Assembly: GCF_016632335.1 (NCBI RefSeq)
Contig: NZ_JAEPBG010000001.1
Coordinates: forward strand, 1 to 64,000
Length of the DNA stretch: 64,000 nt
DNA from: Noviherbaspirillum pedocola
Lineage (GTDB): Bacteria > Pseudomonadota > Gammaproteobacteria > Burkholderiales > Burkholderiaceae_D
Direction: 5' to 3'
Within the stretch, counting starts at the first letter, position 1. The number at the start of each line of letters is the position of its first letter. This document shows positions 42,352-52,472 of this stretch, piece by piece. Under the pieces are notes generated by a model, which worked only from the letters and a program-made list of their open reading frames with translations, had not been told where the DNA came from and made no database searches. Position numbers and translations under genes: made by a program.

Positions 42352-43632
42352 CTACTTCAATTGCTCGGTGAGCAGAGTCAGGATGCGATCGCCGGTTTTC
42401 GAGGTCTCCGGCGCGCCATCGCCATTGAGCACGCTGACTTCGCTGATGCTGCCGGACGGCTTCACCGCGATGCGATAGCGCTGCGCGCCCTTGGCGGCAT
42501 CTTTCTTCGAGCTGGAGAACAGGCGCGAGAAGAAACCCTTGTCGGCAACCTTGCTATCCGCATCCTTGTCCTGGTCGATATAGCGCACGAAGTACAGGCC
42601 CTGCGAGCGATCGCGATCTTCGACAGTGAAGCCGACCCGATCGAGCGCCAGACCGACGCGACGCCAGGCCCGATCAAAGGACTCGTCCACCCGGACCATC
42701 GCCGTGCCGCCTTCGCGCACCAGCTTCGCGCGCGAGGCTTCGATCGGCGCCTGCACGACGGCCACCTTGGCCTTCGGCGCATCGGTGGCGCCCAGGCGCG
42801 CCATCAGGCGCGACAGGAATTCCGCCTCCAGGCCCGGATCGGCAGGACGCGGCGTCCACACGGTGCGTTCCTTCTCCAGGCCGGTCAGCACTTCTTCCGC
42901 GCCGCGATGGCTGATGTAGATCTCGGTCGTGCCATCGGGGCCGCGCTCGAGGCGGGTGCGGAACTTGTCGCGCTCACCGGTCGAGTAAAGCGAATCGAAC
43001 ACCTTGCCGATCGTATTGCGAATGAAATCCTGCGGTATCTTCGCGCGGTTTTCCGCCCAATCGGTTTCCATCACGCCCGCTTCCTGGTTTTCATAGGCGA
43101 TCAGGAAGCCATTGTCCTGCCAGAAATCGTGGATCGGCTGCCAGAGTGCTTCCGGCGGCTGCTTCACCACGAGCCAGCGCTGACTACCGTCGCGCTCGAC
43201 GCGCACATCGGCAAGCGCGGCAGGGGCCACTGCGGCACCGGTCGACGCGGCAACAGCCGGCGCGCCGCCGATGGCGTTCGGTGCCACGCTGCCGGCGGCC
43301 ACCGGCGCCGTGGCGTCCTGGCGCTGCTGATTGAAGCTGGATGCGGTGGCCACGCCGCGATTGGCGTCGGGAAGCGCATAGCGGTTGTCGCGCTGCACTT
43401 GGGTCAGATCCGGCGGCACTTCGAGATTCGCGCCGCGCTTGCTCGCGCTTGCCGCGCTCTTGTAGTCGATGCGCTCCGGCTCGAGCAGCGTGCCGAAAGA
43501 GGAATTGATGGAGCCGCAGCCGGCGAGGCCGGAGATGAGCGCCGCGGCGGTCAGGCCGCGCAGCACTGCCTGGTTGGCGCCACGTTGTGCATGGGCGCGT
43601 TGCGTTCTGGAGGAGGATTTCCGGTTTGTCAT
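42352..43632 (-). CDS. bamC: outer-membrane assembly lipoprotein BamC
   Basis: 426 residues from the ATG at 43632, which places a lipoprotein signal (L-T-A-A-A-L-I-S-G-L-A-G-C) at the start; the first in-frame codon 12 residues earlier would push it away from the N-terminus. After the unstructured segment (E-R-I-D-Y-K-S) come the two BamC helix-grip domains. It is part of the BAM complex in the outer membrane. It lies 32 bases after dapA, an arrangement found in E. coli (dapA-nlpB) and many Proteobacteria. Confidence 0.9.
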   Translation of the reverse strand: MTNRKSSSRTQRAHAQRGANQAVLRGLTAAALISGLAGCGSINSSFGTLLEPERIDYKSAASASKRGANLEVPPDLTQVQRDNRYALPDANRGVATASSFNQQRQDATAPVAAGSVAPNAIGGAPAVAASTGAAVAPAALADVRVERDGSQRWLVVKQPPEALWQPIHDFWQDNGFLIAYENQEAGVMETDWAENRAKIPQDFIRNTIGKVFDSLYSTGERDKFRTRLERGPDGTTEIYISHRGAEEVLTGLEKERTVWTPRPADPGLEAEFLSRLMARLGATDAPKAKVAVVQAPIEASRAKLVREGGTAMVRVDESFDRAWRRVGLALDRVGFTVEDRDRSQGLYFVRYIDQDKDADSKVADKGFFSRLFSSSKKDAAKGAQRYRIAVKPSGSISEVSVLNGDGAPETSKTGDRILTLLTEQLK

Positions 43633-43664
43633 ATCTGGGGAATCGGGATACATGGGTGCGTGGC

Positions 43665-44543
43665 TCACTGCATCAGGCCGGATTCGCGCAGTGCTGCGCG
43701 GACCGTGTCATGGAGGCTTTCCGCCAGCGGCGCCAGCGGCAGGCGCAAGCCGTGCTCGATCAGGCCCATTTCGGCCATTGCCCACTTCACCGGGACAGGG
43801 TTCGGTTCGACGAAGAGCTTGTTATGCAAGGGCAGCATCCGATTGTTGATGCGCACCGCTTCGGCCACATTGCCGTTCATGGCCGCCACGCACAGCTCGT
43901 GCATCGCGCGCGGCGCCACATTGGCGGTAACCGAGATATTGCCCTTGCCGCCACAGAACATCAGCGCCATTGCGGTCGGATCGTCACCGGAATACACCGC
44001 GAAATCGGCAGGCGCCAGGCGGATGAGATCGGTATTTCGGCCGATGTTGCCTGTCGCTTCCTTCACGCCGACGATGCCCGGCACCTCGGCCAGACGCAGC
44101 ACGGTCTCATTGGCCATATCGGCCACGGTGCGGCCCGGCACGTTGTACAGGATGACCGGCAGATCGACCGATTCCGCAATCTTGCGGAAGTGACGGTACA
44201 TGCCTTCCTGGGTCGGGCGGTTGTAGTAGGGAACCACCTGCAGCGAAGCGTCGGCGCCGACACGCTTCGCGTATTCGGTCAATTCGATGGCTTCAGAGGT
44301 GGAATTGCCGCCGGTGCCGGCAATGATGGGGATGCGTTTTGCCGCATGCTCGACCGTGATGCGGATCAGCTCGCAATGTTCTTCGACCGATACCGTCGGC
44401 GACTCGCCGGTAGTGCCAACGATGACAATGCCGTCGGTGCCTTCGGCGATATGCCAATCGATCAGCTTGCGCAGTCCAGGCAGGTCGAGGCTGCCGTCCG
44501 GATGCATGGGAGTGACAATGGCTACGATGCTGCCCTGGATCAT
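43665..44543 (-). CDS. dapA: 4-hydroxy-tetrahydrodipicolinate synthase
   Basis: 292 residues from the ATG at 44543. TIM-barrel aldolase: G-T-T-G-E-S near 43-48, [10 protein letters not shown] with catalytic Tyr near 132-133, Y-N-V-P-G-R-T and the Schiff-base lysine in G-V-K-E-A-T-G near 160. It condenses pyruvate with aspartate semialdehyde, the first committed step to lysine and diaminopimelate. First gene of the dapA-bamC-MBL unit. Confidence 0.95.
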   Translation of the reverse strand: MIQGSIVAIVTPMHPDGSLDLPGLRKLIDWHIAEGTDGIVIVGTTGESPTVSVEEHCELIRITVEHAAKRIPIIAGTGGNSTSEAIELTEYAKRVGADASLQVVPYYNRPTQEGMYRHFRKIAESVDLPVILYNVPGRTVADMANETVLRLAEVPGIVGVKEATGNIGRNTDLIRLAPADFAVYSGDDPTAMALMFCGGKGNISVTANVAPRAMHELCVAAMNGNVAEAVRINNRMLPLHNKLFVEPNPVPVKWAMAEMGLIEHGLRLPLAPLAESLHDTVRAALRESGLMQ

Positions 44544-44638
44544 GATGATGGTCTGCGGAAAATAAAATAAAGCGTCGATTGTAGCGGATAGCTCGGTCAC
44601 ACGATACCGCGCATGCCGGGCCCTTCCCGCACGGATTG

Positions 44639-45205
44639 CTAGAGCTTCAGTGCTGCCTCGTCTGTTCCAACGGCAAGCAGGCAGATACGCTGCAAGCGCG
44701 CCGGCTTCGGCTCGTCGACAAGACCGTCTTCGTAGGCAACGATGCGCAGCCGTTCGGACCGCAGCGCCGCAAGCTCCAGCAGTTCGCCAGGCCGAAGCAG
44801 GAATGCCGGATTCGAAGGCTTGCCGTAGCGCTCGTTGCCGAGCGCAAAGGTTTCATAGATCAGCACGCCGCCCGGCGCCAGGCTGTCGAACAGCGCCGGA
44901 AACAGGGGCCGATGCAGATAGTTCGTGACCACGATGCCGGCGAAGCGCCCTGCCGCGTAGGGCCAGGGCGAACCATCCTCCAGGTCACGCGATTCAGTAT
45001 TGATGCCATCCGCTACGCAGGCAGCCAGCGCTTGCGGGTCGCGATCCACCGCCAGCACCGGATGCCCGAGCGCGGCCAGGAGACGCGCATGCCGTCCGCC
45101 GCCGCAGGCCAGATCCAGAACTTCGCCCGGAGGAATCTGCGCCGCGAAGCGCCGTACCCAGGACGAAGGCGCGGCAAGCGGCGCATGAGGCAGGGTTGCG
45201 CTCAT
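44639..45205 (-). CDS. class I SAM-dependent methyltransferase
   Basis: 188 residues from the ATG at 45205, which shares a base with the trpS stop codon (TGATG). SAM-binding motif [11 protein letters not shown] near 30-40, then A-V-D-R-D-P and [10 protein letters not shown]. The family is sometimes called TehB-like; the substrate is unknown. Translationally coupled to trpS. Confidence 0.8.
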   Translation of the reverse strand: MSATLPHAPLAAPSSWVRRFAAQIPPGEVLDLACGGGRHARLLAALGHPVLAVDRDPQALAACVADGINTESRDLEDGSPWPYAAGRFAGIVVTNYLHRPLFPALFDSLAPGGVLIYETFALGNERYGKPSNPAFLLRPGELLELAALRSERLRIVAYEDGLVDEPKPARLQRICLLAVGTDEAALKL

Positions 45206-46407
45206 CAGCTGTAAGACAGGCCCATGACTTCGCGCACATCGCGCATCGTTTCCTGGGCCATCTTGCGGGCCACGTCGCAACCGTCGGCGATGATCGCGCG
45301 CACCAGCGAAGGATCATCCAGGTATTGCTGCGCGCGCTCGCGCATCGGTTCCTGTTCCTTCAGCACCGCGTCGACGATCGGCTGCTTGCATTCGAGGCAG
45401 CCGATGCCCGCGCTGCGGCAACCCTTCTGCACCCATTCCCTGGTCGGCTCGTCCGAGTAGACCTTGTGCAATTGCCACACCGGGCAGCGCTCCGGCTCAC
45501 CCGGATCGGTGCGGCGCACCCGCGCCGGATCGGTCGGCATGGTGCGAATTTTCTTCGTGACCGATTCCCGGTCTTCGCGCAGGCCGATCGCATTACCGTA
45601 GCTCTTGGACATCTTCTGGCCATCCAGGCCGGGTAGACGCGATGCCTCGGTCAGCATCGCCTGCGGCTCCACCAAGATCAGCTTGCGGCTACCTTCGAGA
45701 TAGCCGAACAGGCGCTCGCGATCGCTCATCGACAGGTTCTGCGCATCATCCAGCATCGCACGCGCCTGTTCGAGCGCATCGGCGCTGCCCTTCTCCTGGA
45801 ACTCGGTGCGCAGCTCGTTGTACAGCCGGGAACGCTTGCCGCCGAGCTTCTTGACCGCCTCGCGCGCCTTTTCCTCGAAATCCTTTTCCTTGCCGTACAG
45901 GTGGTTAAAGCGACGCGCCAGCTCGCGCATCATTTCCACGTGCGGCACCTGATCTTCACCGACCGGCACCATGCTGGCGCGGTAGATCAGCACGTCGGCC
46001 GCCTGCAGCAGCGGATAGCCGAGAAAGCCGTAAGTGGCCAGGTCGCGGTCGGCCAGCTTTTCCTGCTGGTCCTTGTAAGTCGGCACCCGTTCGAGCCAGC
46101 CCAGCGGCGTGGCCATCGACAGCAGCAGATGCAGCTCGGCATGCTCGGGCACCTTGGACTGGATGAACAGCGTGGCCTGCGACGGATCGATGCCCGCCGC
46201 GAGCCAGTCGATGACCATGTCCCAGGTGCTGGTTTCGATGATGCTCGGATCGTCATAGTGCGTGGTCAGCGCATGCCAGTCGGCCACGAAGAACAGGCAC
46301 TGGTGCTCGGACTGCAAGCGAACCCAGTTCTTCAGGGCGCCATGGTAATGGCCAAGATGCATCACGCCGGTCGGGCGCATGCCGGAGACTACGCGGTCTG
46401 GGTACAT
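45205..46407 (-). CDS. trpS: tryptophanyl-tRNA synthetase
   Basis: 400 residues, class I synthetase with H-L-G-H near 17-20 (R-P-T-G-V-M-H-L-G-H) and K-M-S-K-S near 268. It is about 60 residues longer than E. coli TrpRS because of an insert around 190-240 and an extended C-terminus (C-L-E-C-K-Q-P), a form known in Burkholderiales and others. It charges tRNA(Trp). It starts 11 bases after the M50 protease gene. Confidence 0.95.
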   Translation of the reverse strand: MYPDRVVSGMRPTGVMHLGHYHGALKNWVRLQSEHQCLFFVADWHALTTHYDDPSIIETSTWDMVIDWLAAGIDPSQATLFIQSKVPEHAELHLLLSMATPLGWLERVPTYKDQQEKLADRDLATYGFLGYPLLQAADVLIYRASMVPVGEDQVPHVEMMRELARRFNHLYGKEKDFEEKAREAVKKLGGKRSRLYNELRTEFQEKGSADALEQARAMLDDAQNLSMSDRERLFGYLEGSRKLILVEPQAMLTEASRLPGLDGQKMSKSYGNAIGLREDRESVTKKIRTMPTDPARVRRTDPGEPERCPVWQLHKVYSDEPTREWVQKGCRSAGIGCLECKQPIVDAVLKEQEPMRERAQQYLDDPSLVRAIIADGCDVARKMAQETMRDVREVMGLSYS

Positions 46408-46418
46408 GGTGATTCAGC

Positions 46419-47069
46419 TCAGAGTAAATGGGTCAGGGGGGAAATCAGCAGCAGCAGCCCGGCGTTGGCCACCGCCATCACCGGCGCCATCCAGTATTTC
46501 AGGAAGCCGAGCATGGCCAGCGCCAGCACGATGACGAAGCCATAGGCTTCCAGCTGCGCGAACTTGTAGGCGGCGCGGTTCGGCAGCGCGCTGGTGAGGA
46601 TGCGGCCGCCGTCCAGCGGCGGCACCGGGAACAGGTTGAAGGCGAAGATCACGAGATTGGTCAGCACGCCGGCCTGTCCCATGCGAAAGAAGAATTCCTC
46701 GTGTGAATTTGCCGCGGACAGCGCCACGGTGAACAGCATCCACAACAGCGCCATGAACAGATTCGCCGCCGGACCGGCCAGCGCCACCCAGGCCATGTCC
46801 CGCTTCGGGTGACGCAGGTTGCGATATTCGATAGGCACCGGCTTGGCATAGCCGAACAGGAAGGGACTGCCGACGAAGAACAGCACGATCGGAATCAGCA
46901 GCGTGCCAACCGGATCGATATGCCGCGCCGGGTTCAGGCTCATGCGCCCCTGCGCATACGCGGTGTTGTCGCCGAAATAGCGCGCCGCATAGGCATGCGC
47001 CGCTTCATGCAGCGTAATGGCGAACAGGATGGGAAGCGCGTAGACGGCAAAGGTTTGGATGGAGTTCAT
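46419..47069 (-). CDS. site-2 protease-like membrane protein (M50)
   Basis: 216 residues from the second ATG (M-N-S-I-Q-T-F). Zinc-protease motif H-E-A-A-H near 20-24 in the first membrane helix and N-L-F-P-V-P-P-L-D-G-G-R near 150, typical of the short rhomboid-like M50 family without PDZ domain; five or six helices. It would cleave membrane proteins; targets are unknown. Same order next to trpS occurs in related genomes. Confidence 0.85.
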   Translation of the reverse strand: MNSIQTFAVYALPILFAITLHEAAHAYAARYFGDNTAYAQGRMSLNPARHIDPVGTLLIPIVLFFVGSPFLFGYAKPVPIEYRNLRHPKRDMAWVALAGPAANLFMALLWMLFTVALSAANSHEEFFFRMGQAGVLTNLVIFAFNLFPVPPLDGGRILTSALPNRAAYKFAQLEAYGFVIVLALAMLGFLKYWMAPVMAVANAGLLLLISPLTHLL

Positions 47070-47115
47070 CGGCGGCATTCTAGCAGAGCGATTCAGGGCG
47101 ACAGCCGGCCCCGGC

Positions 47116-47739
47116 TCACAGGCCGAAGGGCGCGGCGTCGCCCAGGCCCTGGCGGATCAGCGAGGGTTCCGGACCGGTCAGATCGATCACCGTGGTCGGC
47201 TCGAGCGCGCCGGCGCCGCCGTCGATGATCAACTCGATCTGGCGGTCCAGCCGGGCGCGGATTTCCTCGACATCCGAGAGCGGATGCTCATCGTCCGGCA
47301 GCATCAGCGTCATGCCCAGCAGCGGCTGCCCGAGTTCCTCGAGCAGCGCCTGGGCGATCGGGTTCTGCGGCAGGCGCAGGCCGATAGTCTTGCGCGACGG
47401 ATGCGACAGCCGGCGCGGCACTTCCCGGGTCGCTTCCAGGATGAAGGTATAGGGACCGGGAGTAGCCGCCTTCAGCATCCGGTATTGCCCGTTGTCGACC
47501 TGGGCATAGGTAGCGATCTCCGACAGCGAGTGGCACAGCAGCGTCATGTGGTGCTTCTCATCGACGCCGCGGATGCGCCGCAGCCGGTCGGCCGCAGCCT
47601 TGTCGTCCAGGCGCGCGACAAGCGCATAGCAGGCGTCGGTGGGTATGGCGCCGATGCCGCCGGACTGCAGGATCTGCGCCGCCTGCTTGATCAGCCGCGG
47701 CTGCGGATTTTCAGGATGGATCTGGAAGAATTGGCTCAT
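47116..47739 (-). CDS. YciO/Sua5/YrdC-family protein
   Basis: 207 residues from the ATG at 47739. The YrdC fold: G-G-I-G-A-I-P-T-D-A-C-Y-A-L, R-I-R-G-V-D-E-K-H-H-M-T-L-L and T-P-G-P-Y-T-F-I-L-E-A-T, S-R-K-T-I-G-L-R-L-P. The R-x-K-x-x-P-L loop of true threonylcarbamoyl-AMP synthases is changed to G-V-D-E-K-H-H-M, as in YciO proteins, so a tRNA t6A role is not assured. It probably binds ATP and RNA. Confidence 0.85.
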   Translation of the reverse strand: MSQFFQIHPENPQPRLIKQAAQILQSGGIGAIPTDACYALVARLDDKAAADRLRRIRGVDEKHHMTLLCHSLSEIATYAQVDNGQYRMLKAATPGPYTFILEATREVPRRLSHPSRKTIGLRLPQNPIAQALLEELGQPLLGMTLMLPDDEHPLSDVEEIRARLDRQIELIIDGGAGALEPTTVIDLTGPEPSLIRQGLGDAAPFGL

Positions 47740-47801
47740 CGAAAAAAAGGCGGAAGCCGCTGGCCGCCGCCATGTCGGGTTCGGTTCAGTTGAAATCCCT
47801 G

Positions 47802-48677
47802 TCAATAACGCATCTCGCGCAGCGCCGCGATGCGCTGCTCGATCGGCGGGTGGGTGGAAAACAGGTCGAGAAAACCGGGCTTGTCATGAATGCCTAGCGT
47901 GGCCACCGATTCCGGCAGATGGCTCGGTTCTATGCCGCCCAGCCGCGCCAGCGCCTTGACCATGGGCTGAGGGCCGCCGAGCAGCTTGGCCGAACCGGCG
48001 TCGGCGCGGAATTCGCGATGCCTTGAAAACCATGCCACGATCAGCGAAGCGGCGATGCCGAAGACGATCTGGCACACCATCACCGTCACCATGTAGCCGA
48101 TGCCGGGCGAGCTGTTGTTGTCGCGCGAGATCGCGCGGTCCACGACATAGCCAACCACCCGGGACAGAAACACTACGAAGGTATTCACCACGCCCTGGAT
48201 CAGCGTCATGGTCACCATGTCGCCATTGGCCACGTGCGCGATCTCGTGCCCGAGCACCGCTTCGACTTCGTCGCGCGTCATGCCCTGCAATAGCCCGGTG
48301 GACACCGCGACCAGCGCCGAGTTCTTGAACGCGCCGGTGGCGAAGGCATTCGGTTCACCTTCATAGACGGCCACTTCCGGCATCGCAATGCCAGCGCGAT
48401 CGGCAAGCTTCCTGACGGTATCGAGCAGCCACAGCTCGGTGGAATTGGAAGGCGCATCGATGACCTGAGCGCCGGTGGACCATTTCGCCATCGGCTTGGA
48501 AATCAGCAGCGAAAAGATCGAGCCGGTGAAGCCGACCACCAGCGAAAACACCATCAGCGCCGGCAGGTTCAGCCCGCTGCCCGCCAGAAAGCGATTTACA
48601 CCCAATAACGACAGCACGATCGACATGACCGCGATGACCGCGATATTGGTCGCCAGGAACAGGAAAAGGCGTTTCAT
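47802..48677 (-). CDS. htpX: HtpX membrane zinc metalloprotease
   Basis: 291 residues. Two N-terminal helices, then the cytosolic protease domain with H-E-I-A-H near 145 and a glutamate ligand in S-R-H-R-E-F-R-A-D, plus two more helices at 160-210. HtpX degrades misfolded inner-membrane proteins together with FtsH and is usually under envelope-stress control. It lies in the same orientation as the upstream genes but with a 62-base gap. Confidence 0.93.
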   Translation of the reverse strand: MKRLFLFLATNIAVIAVMSIVLSLLGVNRFLAGSGLNLPALMVFSLVVGFTGSIFSLLISKPMAKWSTGAQVIDAPSNSTELWLLDTVRKLADRAGIAMPEVAVYEGEPNAFATGAFKNSALVAVSTGLLQGMTRDEVEAVLGHEIAHVANGDMVTMTLIQGVVNTFVVFLSRVVGYVVDRAISRDNNSSPGIGYMVTVMVCQIVFGIAASLIVAWFSRHREFRADAGSAKLLGGPQPMVKALARLGGIEPSHLPESVATLGIHDKPGFLDLFSTHPPIEQRIAALREMRY

Positions 48678-48805
48678 TGCGAGATCTCCCCAGAGGTGCT
48701 TTCAGGACGGCATTCGAAAGCGGCGTCCGAAATACGAGCCACATATGCGGCCGAGGGCCGCGCGCTTCAAGAAGCACAGCAAGGCAACATCATGAAACGA
48801 TGGGG

Positions 48806-49636
48806 TCACCAGTCATGCCAGACCGGCGTCAGGCCGGACGGCAGCGGCGGCAGGTCGCCCAGGTCGACACGCGATTCGCCGGGCCCGTGGAAATCCGAGC
48901 CGCGTGAGGCCAGGAAGCCGTAGCGCTTCGCGACCTTCGCATATTCCTCGTACTGGTCCACGGTATGGCTGCCGGTGACGACTTCGATGGCGCGCCCGCC
49001 AAGATCCTTGAACTCGGAAAACAGCGCATCGTAGGCCGTGTCGTCATAGTTGTATCGACCCGGGTGAGCAATCACCGGTATGCCGCCCGCCGCGCGTATC
49101 CACTCCACCGATTGCTTGAGCGACGCCCAGCGGTGCGGCACATAGCCAGGCTTGCCCTCGGTCAGGTAATTGCGGAACACCGAGGCCACATCACGGCAAA
49201 CGCCGCGCTGAATGATGTAGCGGGCGAAATGGGTGCGGGAGATGAGATCGGGATTGCCGGCGTATTGCAGCGCGCCTTCGAAGGCATCCGGGATGCCGAC
49301 CGCGGCGAGCTGCTCGCCGATTTCCTTTGCGCGGCGTTCGCGGCCGGAACGCGTGTCTTCCAGGCCCTGGCGCAGCACCGGATTGGTTTCATCGATCTGC
49401 AGGCCAACGATGTGCACCGTCTGCCCGGCCCAGGTGATGGAGATCTCGACGCCGGGCACGAAGTCTAGTCCGGCCGAGCGCGCCGCCTGCCGTGCTTCCG
49501 CGATGCCGCCGACTTCATCATGATCGGTCAGCGCCCACACATCGACGCCACGCGACTTTGCGCGCGCTGCGACCGAAGCCGGCGCGAGTACGCCGTCGGA
49601 AACATTGGAATGACAGTGCAGATCGTAGTTGAGCAT
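48806..49636 (-). CDS. PHP-domain phosphoesterase (RNase AM/YciV-like)
   Basis: 276 residues from the ATG at 49636. PHP ligands: D-L-H-C-H-S-N-V-S-D-G near 4-14, A-L-T-D-H-D-E near 38-44, P-G-V-E-I-S near 64, V-I-A-H-P-G-R near 190 and S-D-F-H-G-P-G near 245. E. coli YciV is a 5'-3' exonuclease trimming RNA ends and a 3',5'-bisphosphate nucleotide phosphatase. Single gene. Confidence 0.88.
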   Translation of the reverse strand: MLNYDLHCHSNVSDGVLAPASVAARAKSRGVDVWALTDHDEVGGIAEARQAARSAGLDFVPGVEISITWAGQTVHIVGLQIDETNPVLRQGLEDTRSGRERRAKEIGEQLAAVGIPDAFEGALQYAGNPDLISRTHFARYIIQRGVCRDVASVFRNYLTEGKPGYVPHRWASLKQSVEWIRAAGGIPVIAHPGRYNYDDTAYDALFSEFKDLGGRAIEVVTGSHTVDQYEEYAKVAKRYGFLASRGSDFHGPGESRVDLGDLPPLPSGLTPVWHDW

Positions 49637-49712
49637 GGGGCGCAAAGACCGAGGGGATGCAAAGCCGGATTGTACGCTCGCCGCACGGGCGCTGCCTTGC
49701 AATCCCGCCTTC

Positions 49713-50594
49713 CTATGACGCAAGCAGGAAGCCTTCGATGATTTCGGCCAGCATTTCCGGCTGGTCATGGTGCAGCATGTGGCCGGCATCCGGAATCATG
49801 CGCGTGCTCACCTGCGGAATCGTGGCGATGCGCCTGTCGATCTCGCCGCGCGCTTCTTCGCGCTTGCCCATCCAGCGCCACAGGTCGGTGTCCTCGGCTT
49901 CCAGGTACAGCGTCGGCGCGGCAATGCGGCTCCAGCAGGCCATGATTTCTTCGACGTGGTACAGCAGCGGGCTGATGCCCTTGTGCGCCGGATCGCCGAG
50001 GATTTCCCAGACGCCCGGCGCGCTTTCACGCGACCAGTGCTGCGACAGGAAATCGGCCCGCGCATCCGATAGGCGCGGATTGGTCTTCTGCAGCCGTGCC
50101 GCCACCTCGGCGCGCGACGCATAGGTGCGCAACACCGGCGGCGTGCGCAATTCATCCAGCCATTTCTCGTAGCGGCGCGGCGCCTGTTCCGGCCGGGTCG
50201 CCGGCATGCCCACGCCCTCCAGGTTCACCAGCCGCGCGATGCGCGCATTGCGCACACCGGCATAGGTAGTGACGACGTTGCCGCCCATGCTGTGACCGAG
50301 CAGGTTCACCGGCTCCGTGGGCGAGTAATGCCCGAGGATGGCATCGAGGTCGCCCATGTAGTCCGGGAACCAGTAGGTATCGCTGCCGCTGTTGTCGGTG
50401 AGGCCGAAGCCGCGCCAGTCCGGGGCGATCACATGCCAGTCGCGCTGCAGGCAATCAACCATGAACTGAAAGGATGCTGATACATCCATCCAGCCATGCA
50501 CCATGAACAGCTTCGGCGCGCCCTCTTCCCCCCAGTGCCGGATGTGGTACCGCAGGCCGCGGAGGGACAGGAATTCGGAACGGGAAGCTTTCAT
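49713..50594 (-). CDS. alpha/beta hydrolase
   Basis: 293 residues from the ATG at 50594. Oxyanion region V-H-G-W-M-D near 33-38, nucleophile elbow G-H-S-M-G-G near 96-101, and catalytic His in D-A-G-H-M-L-H near 268-274. A typical cytoplasmic lactonase/esterase fold with a cap domain; the substrate is unknown. It is divergent from the acyl-CoA synthetase, which may hint at fatty-acid metabolism. Confidence 0.85.
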   Translation of the reverse strand: MKASRSEFLSLRGLRYHIRHWGEEGAPKLFMVHGWMDVSASFQFMVDCLQRDWHVIAPDWRGFGLTDNSGSDTYWFPDYMGDLDAILGHYSPTEPVNLLGHSMGGNVVTTYAGVRNARIARLVNLEGVGMPATRPEQAPRRYEKWLDELRTPPVLRTYASRAEVAARLQKTNPRLSDARADFLSQHWSRESAPGVWEILGDPAHKGISPLLYHVEEIMACWSRIAAPTLYLEAEDTDLWRWMGKREEARGEIDRRIATIPQVSTRMIPDAGHMLHHDQPEMLAEIIEGFLLAS

Positions 50595-50706
50595 CGTTGG
50601 TCTCGCTAACGGGGCATGTGCAAGCGATAATGCCCGCAACTTGCAAAGTGAATAAATGCGCCCGACAAGCAATGACAGCAGAAGGACTTGTCAGGCCAAT
50701 AATAGA

Positions 50707-50716
50707 ACGAACGTTC
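50707..50716. promoter_or_regulatory. palindrome upstream of acyl-CoA synthetase
   Basis: CGAACGTTCG, a perfect 10-bp palindrome in the context GAACGAACGTTCGAAG, 21 bases before the acyl-CoA synthetase ATG. Similar palindromes are TetR-type operators in fatty-acid degradation operons, so it may be a regulatory site. No regulator is nearby. Confidence 0.4.
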
Positions 50717-50737
50717 GAAGATTATCACGGAGACCTC

Positions 50738-52405
50738 ATGACAGTCAGCAGCAAGGATGTGCTTCGAGACACGTATGGCCGGCTTTACGGCGATTTCCAC
50801 TGGGAAGTGCCGCCCGACTTCAACATCGCCGCAATGTGCTGCAGCCGCTGGGCCGCCGATGGCGAGCGTATCGCCGTATTGTTCGAGGACGATGCCGGCA
50901 CGTCTTCCACCCTGAGCTATACGCAACTCCAGGAACAGGCCACGCGGCTGGCGGCGGCGCTGCAACGGCGTGGCGCGCAGCGTGGCGACCGTATTGCGAT
51001 CATCCTGCCGCAGCGACCGGAAACCGCAATTGCGCATATCGCCTGCCACCTGCTGGGCGCGGTGGCGGTGCCGCTGTCGATCCTGTTCGGCCCCGATGCG
51101 CTTGCTTACCGATTGCAGGACAGTGGCGCCGCCTACGCCATCGTCGACGATGCCGCCGCGGCGAGTCTGATGGAGACGCGGACGCAATGTCCGGCCTTGC
51201 GCGAGGTGCTGGCCATCGATTGCGACGCCGGTATCAGCTGGCATGTGGAGCTGATGGCGCCGCCGGAAGACTTCGCGCCGGCGGCAACGCGAGCGGGCGA
51301 TCCGGCGATATTGATCTACACCAGCGGCACCACCGGCGCTCCGAAAGGCGCGCTGTTGCCGCAGTCGGCAATCCTCGGAAATCTGCCCGGCTTCGTCGCT
51401 TCGCAGAACTGGTTTCCGCAGGAAAGCGACGTGTTCTGGTCGCCGGCCGACTGGGCCTGGACCGGCGGCTTGATGGATGCGCTGCTGCCGGCGCTGTATT
51501 TCGGCATGCCGATCGTCGGCTATCGCGGCCGCTTCGTACCGGAGACGGCGTTCCGGCTGATGGAGAAGTACGGCGTGACCAATACTTTCCTGTTTCCGAC
51601 CGCGCTGAAAATGATGATGAAGTCAGTGCCGGCGCCGCGCGAACGCTATCGCTTGCGGCTGCGCGCGATCATGAGCGCCGGCGAATCGGTCGGCGACGCG
51701 GTGATCCTGTGGGCGCAGGAAGCGCTGGGGGTGACGATCAATGAAATGTTCGGCCAGACCGAGATGAATTACATCGTCGGCAACAGCGCTGGCAAGTGGC
51801 CGGTCAAGCCGGGCAGCATGGGTCGGCCCTATCCCGGGCACCGCGTGGCGGTGATCGACGACGAAGGAAATCCGGTCGCGCCGGGCGAACTCGGCGAAGT
51901 CGCGCTGCATCGCACCGACATCCATGGCCATCCGGACCCGGTGCTGTTTCTCGGCTACTGGAACAATGAGGAAGCCACGCGCAACAAGTTCAGCGGCGAC
52001 TGGTGCCGCACCGGCGACCTGGCCACGCCGGACGCGGACGGTTATCTCTGGTACGGCGGCCGCGCTGACGACATGTTCAAGGCTGCCGGCTATCGCATCG
52101 GCCCGGCGGAAATCGAGAATTGCCTGGTCAAGCACCCGGCGGTGCAGAATGCCGCAGTCGTGCCCAGGCCCGATCCCGAGCGCGGCAACCTGGTGAAGGC
52201 GTTCATCGTGCTGGCGCCGGGCGTGGAACGCGGCCCCGACGCCGACGCCGCGCTGATCGCCGATCTGCAGCAGCATGTGCGGGGCAAGCTCGCGCCCTAT
52301 GAATATCCGAAAGAAATCGAATTTCTCGAAGCCTTGCCGATGACCACGACCGGCAAGGTGCAGCGGCGTGTGCTGCGGGAAAGGGAAGCGCAGCGGCAGC
52401 AGTGA
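50738..52405 (+). CDS. AMP-dependent acyl-CoA synthetase
   Basis: 555 residues from the ATG at 50738, GGAG upstream; the longer frame to 50597 is not supported. Adenylate-forming enzyme: P-loop Y-T-S-G-T-T-G-A-P-K-G near 190, F-G-Q-T-E near 340, W-C-R-T-G-D near 425 and the C-terminal lysine in T-T-T-G-K-V-Q-R near 540. It is of the medium-chain/acetate-like class; it activates a carboxylic acid through acyl-AMP to acyl-CoA. Substrate chain length cannot be read from the sequence. Confidence 0.88.
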   Translation: MTVSSKDVLRDTYGRLYGDFHWEVPPDFNIAAMCCSRWAADGERIAVLFEDDAGTSSTLSYTQLQEQATRLAAALQRRGAQRGDRIAIILPQRPETAIAHIACHLLGAVAVPLSILFGPDALAYRLQDSGAAYAIVDDAAAASLMETRTQCPALREVLAIDCDAGISWHVELMAPPEDFAPAATRAGDPAILIYTSGTTGAPKGALLPQSAILGNLPGFVASQNWFPQESDVFWSPADWAWTGGLMDALLPALYFGMPIVGYRGRFVPETAFRLMEKYGVTNTFLFPTALKMMMKSVPAPRERYRLRLRAIMSAGESVGDAVILWAQEALGVTINEMFGQTEMNYIVGNSAGKWPVKPGSMGRPYPGHRVAVIDDEGNPVAPGELGEVALHRTDIHGHPDPVLFLGYWNNEEATRNKFSGDWCRTGDLATPDADGYLWYGGRADDMFKAAGYRIGPAEIENCLVKHPAVQNAAVVPRPDPERGNLVKAFIVLAPGVERGPDADAALIADLQQHVRGKLAPYEYPKEIEFLEALPMTTTGKVQRRVLREREAQRQQ

Positions 52406-52472
52406 ATCAAGGCGCTGTCATGAACCCCGAAAAGTGTTCACGACAGGGTTCAGCCGCAGCGCTTGTGTCGCT

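Noticed and set aside
42127-44193. 688-codon plus-strand open frame
   Set aside because: It runs antisense across the MBL gene, bamC and dapA, all well-supported genes. Its translation is Arg/His/Ala-rich low-complexity text typical of the complement of GC-rich coding DNA.
52421-52452. hairpin TGAACCC...GGGTTCA as terminator between convergent genes
   Set aside because: Only 7 base pairs with an 18-base loop and no T-run; too weak to call.
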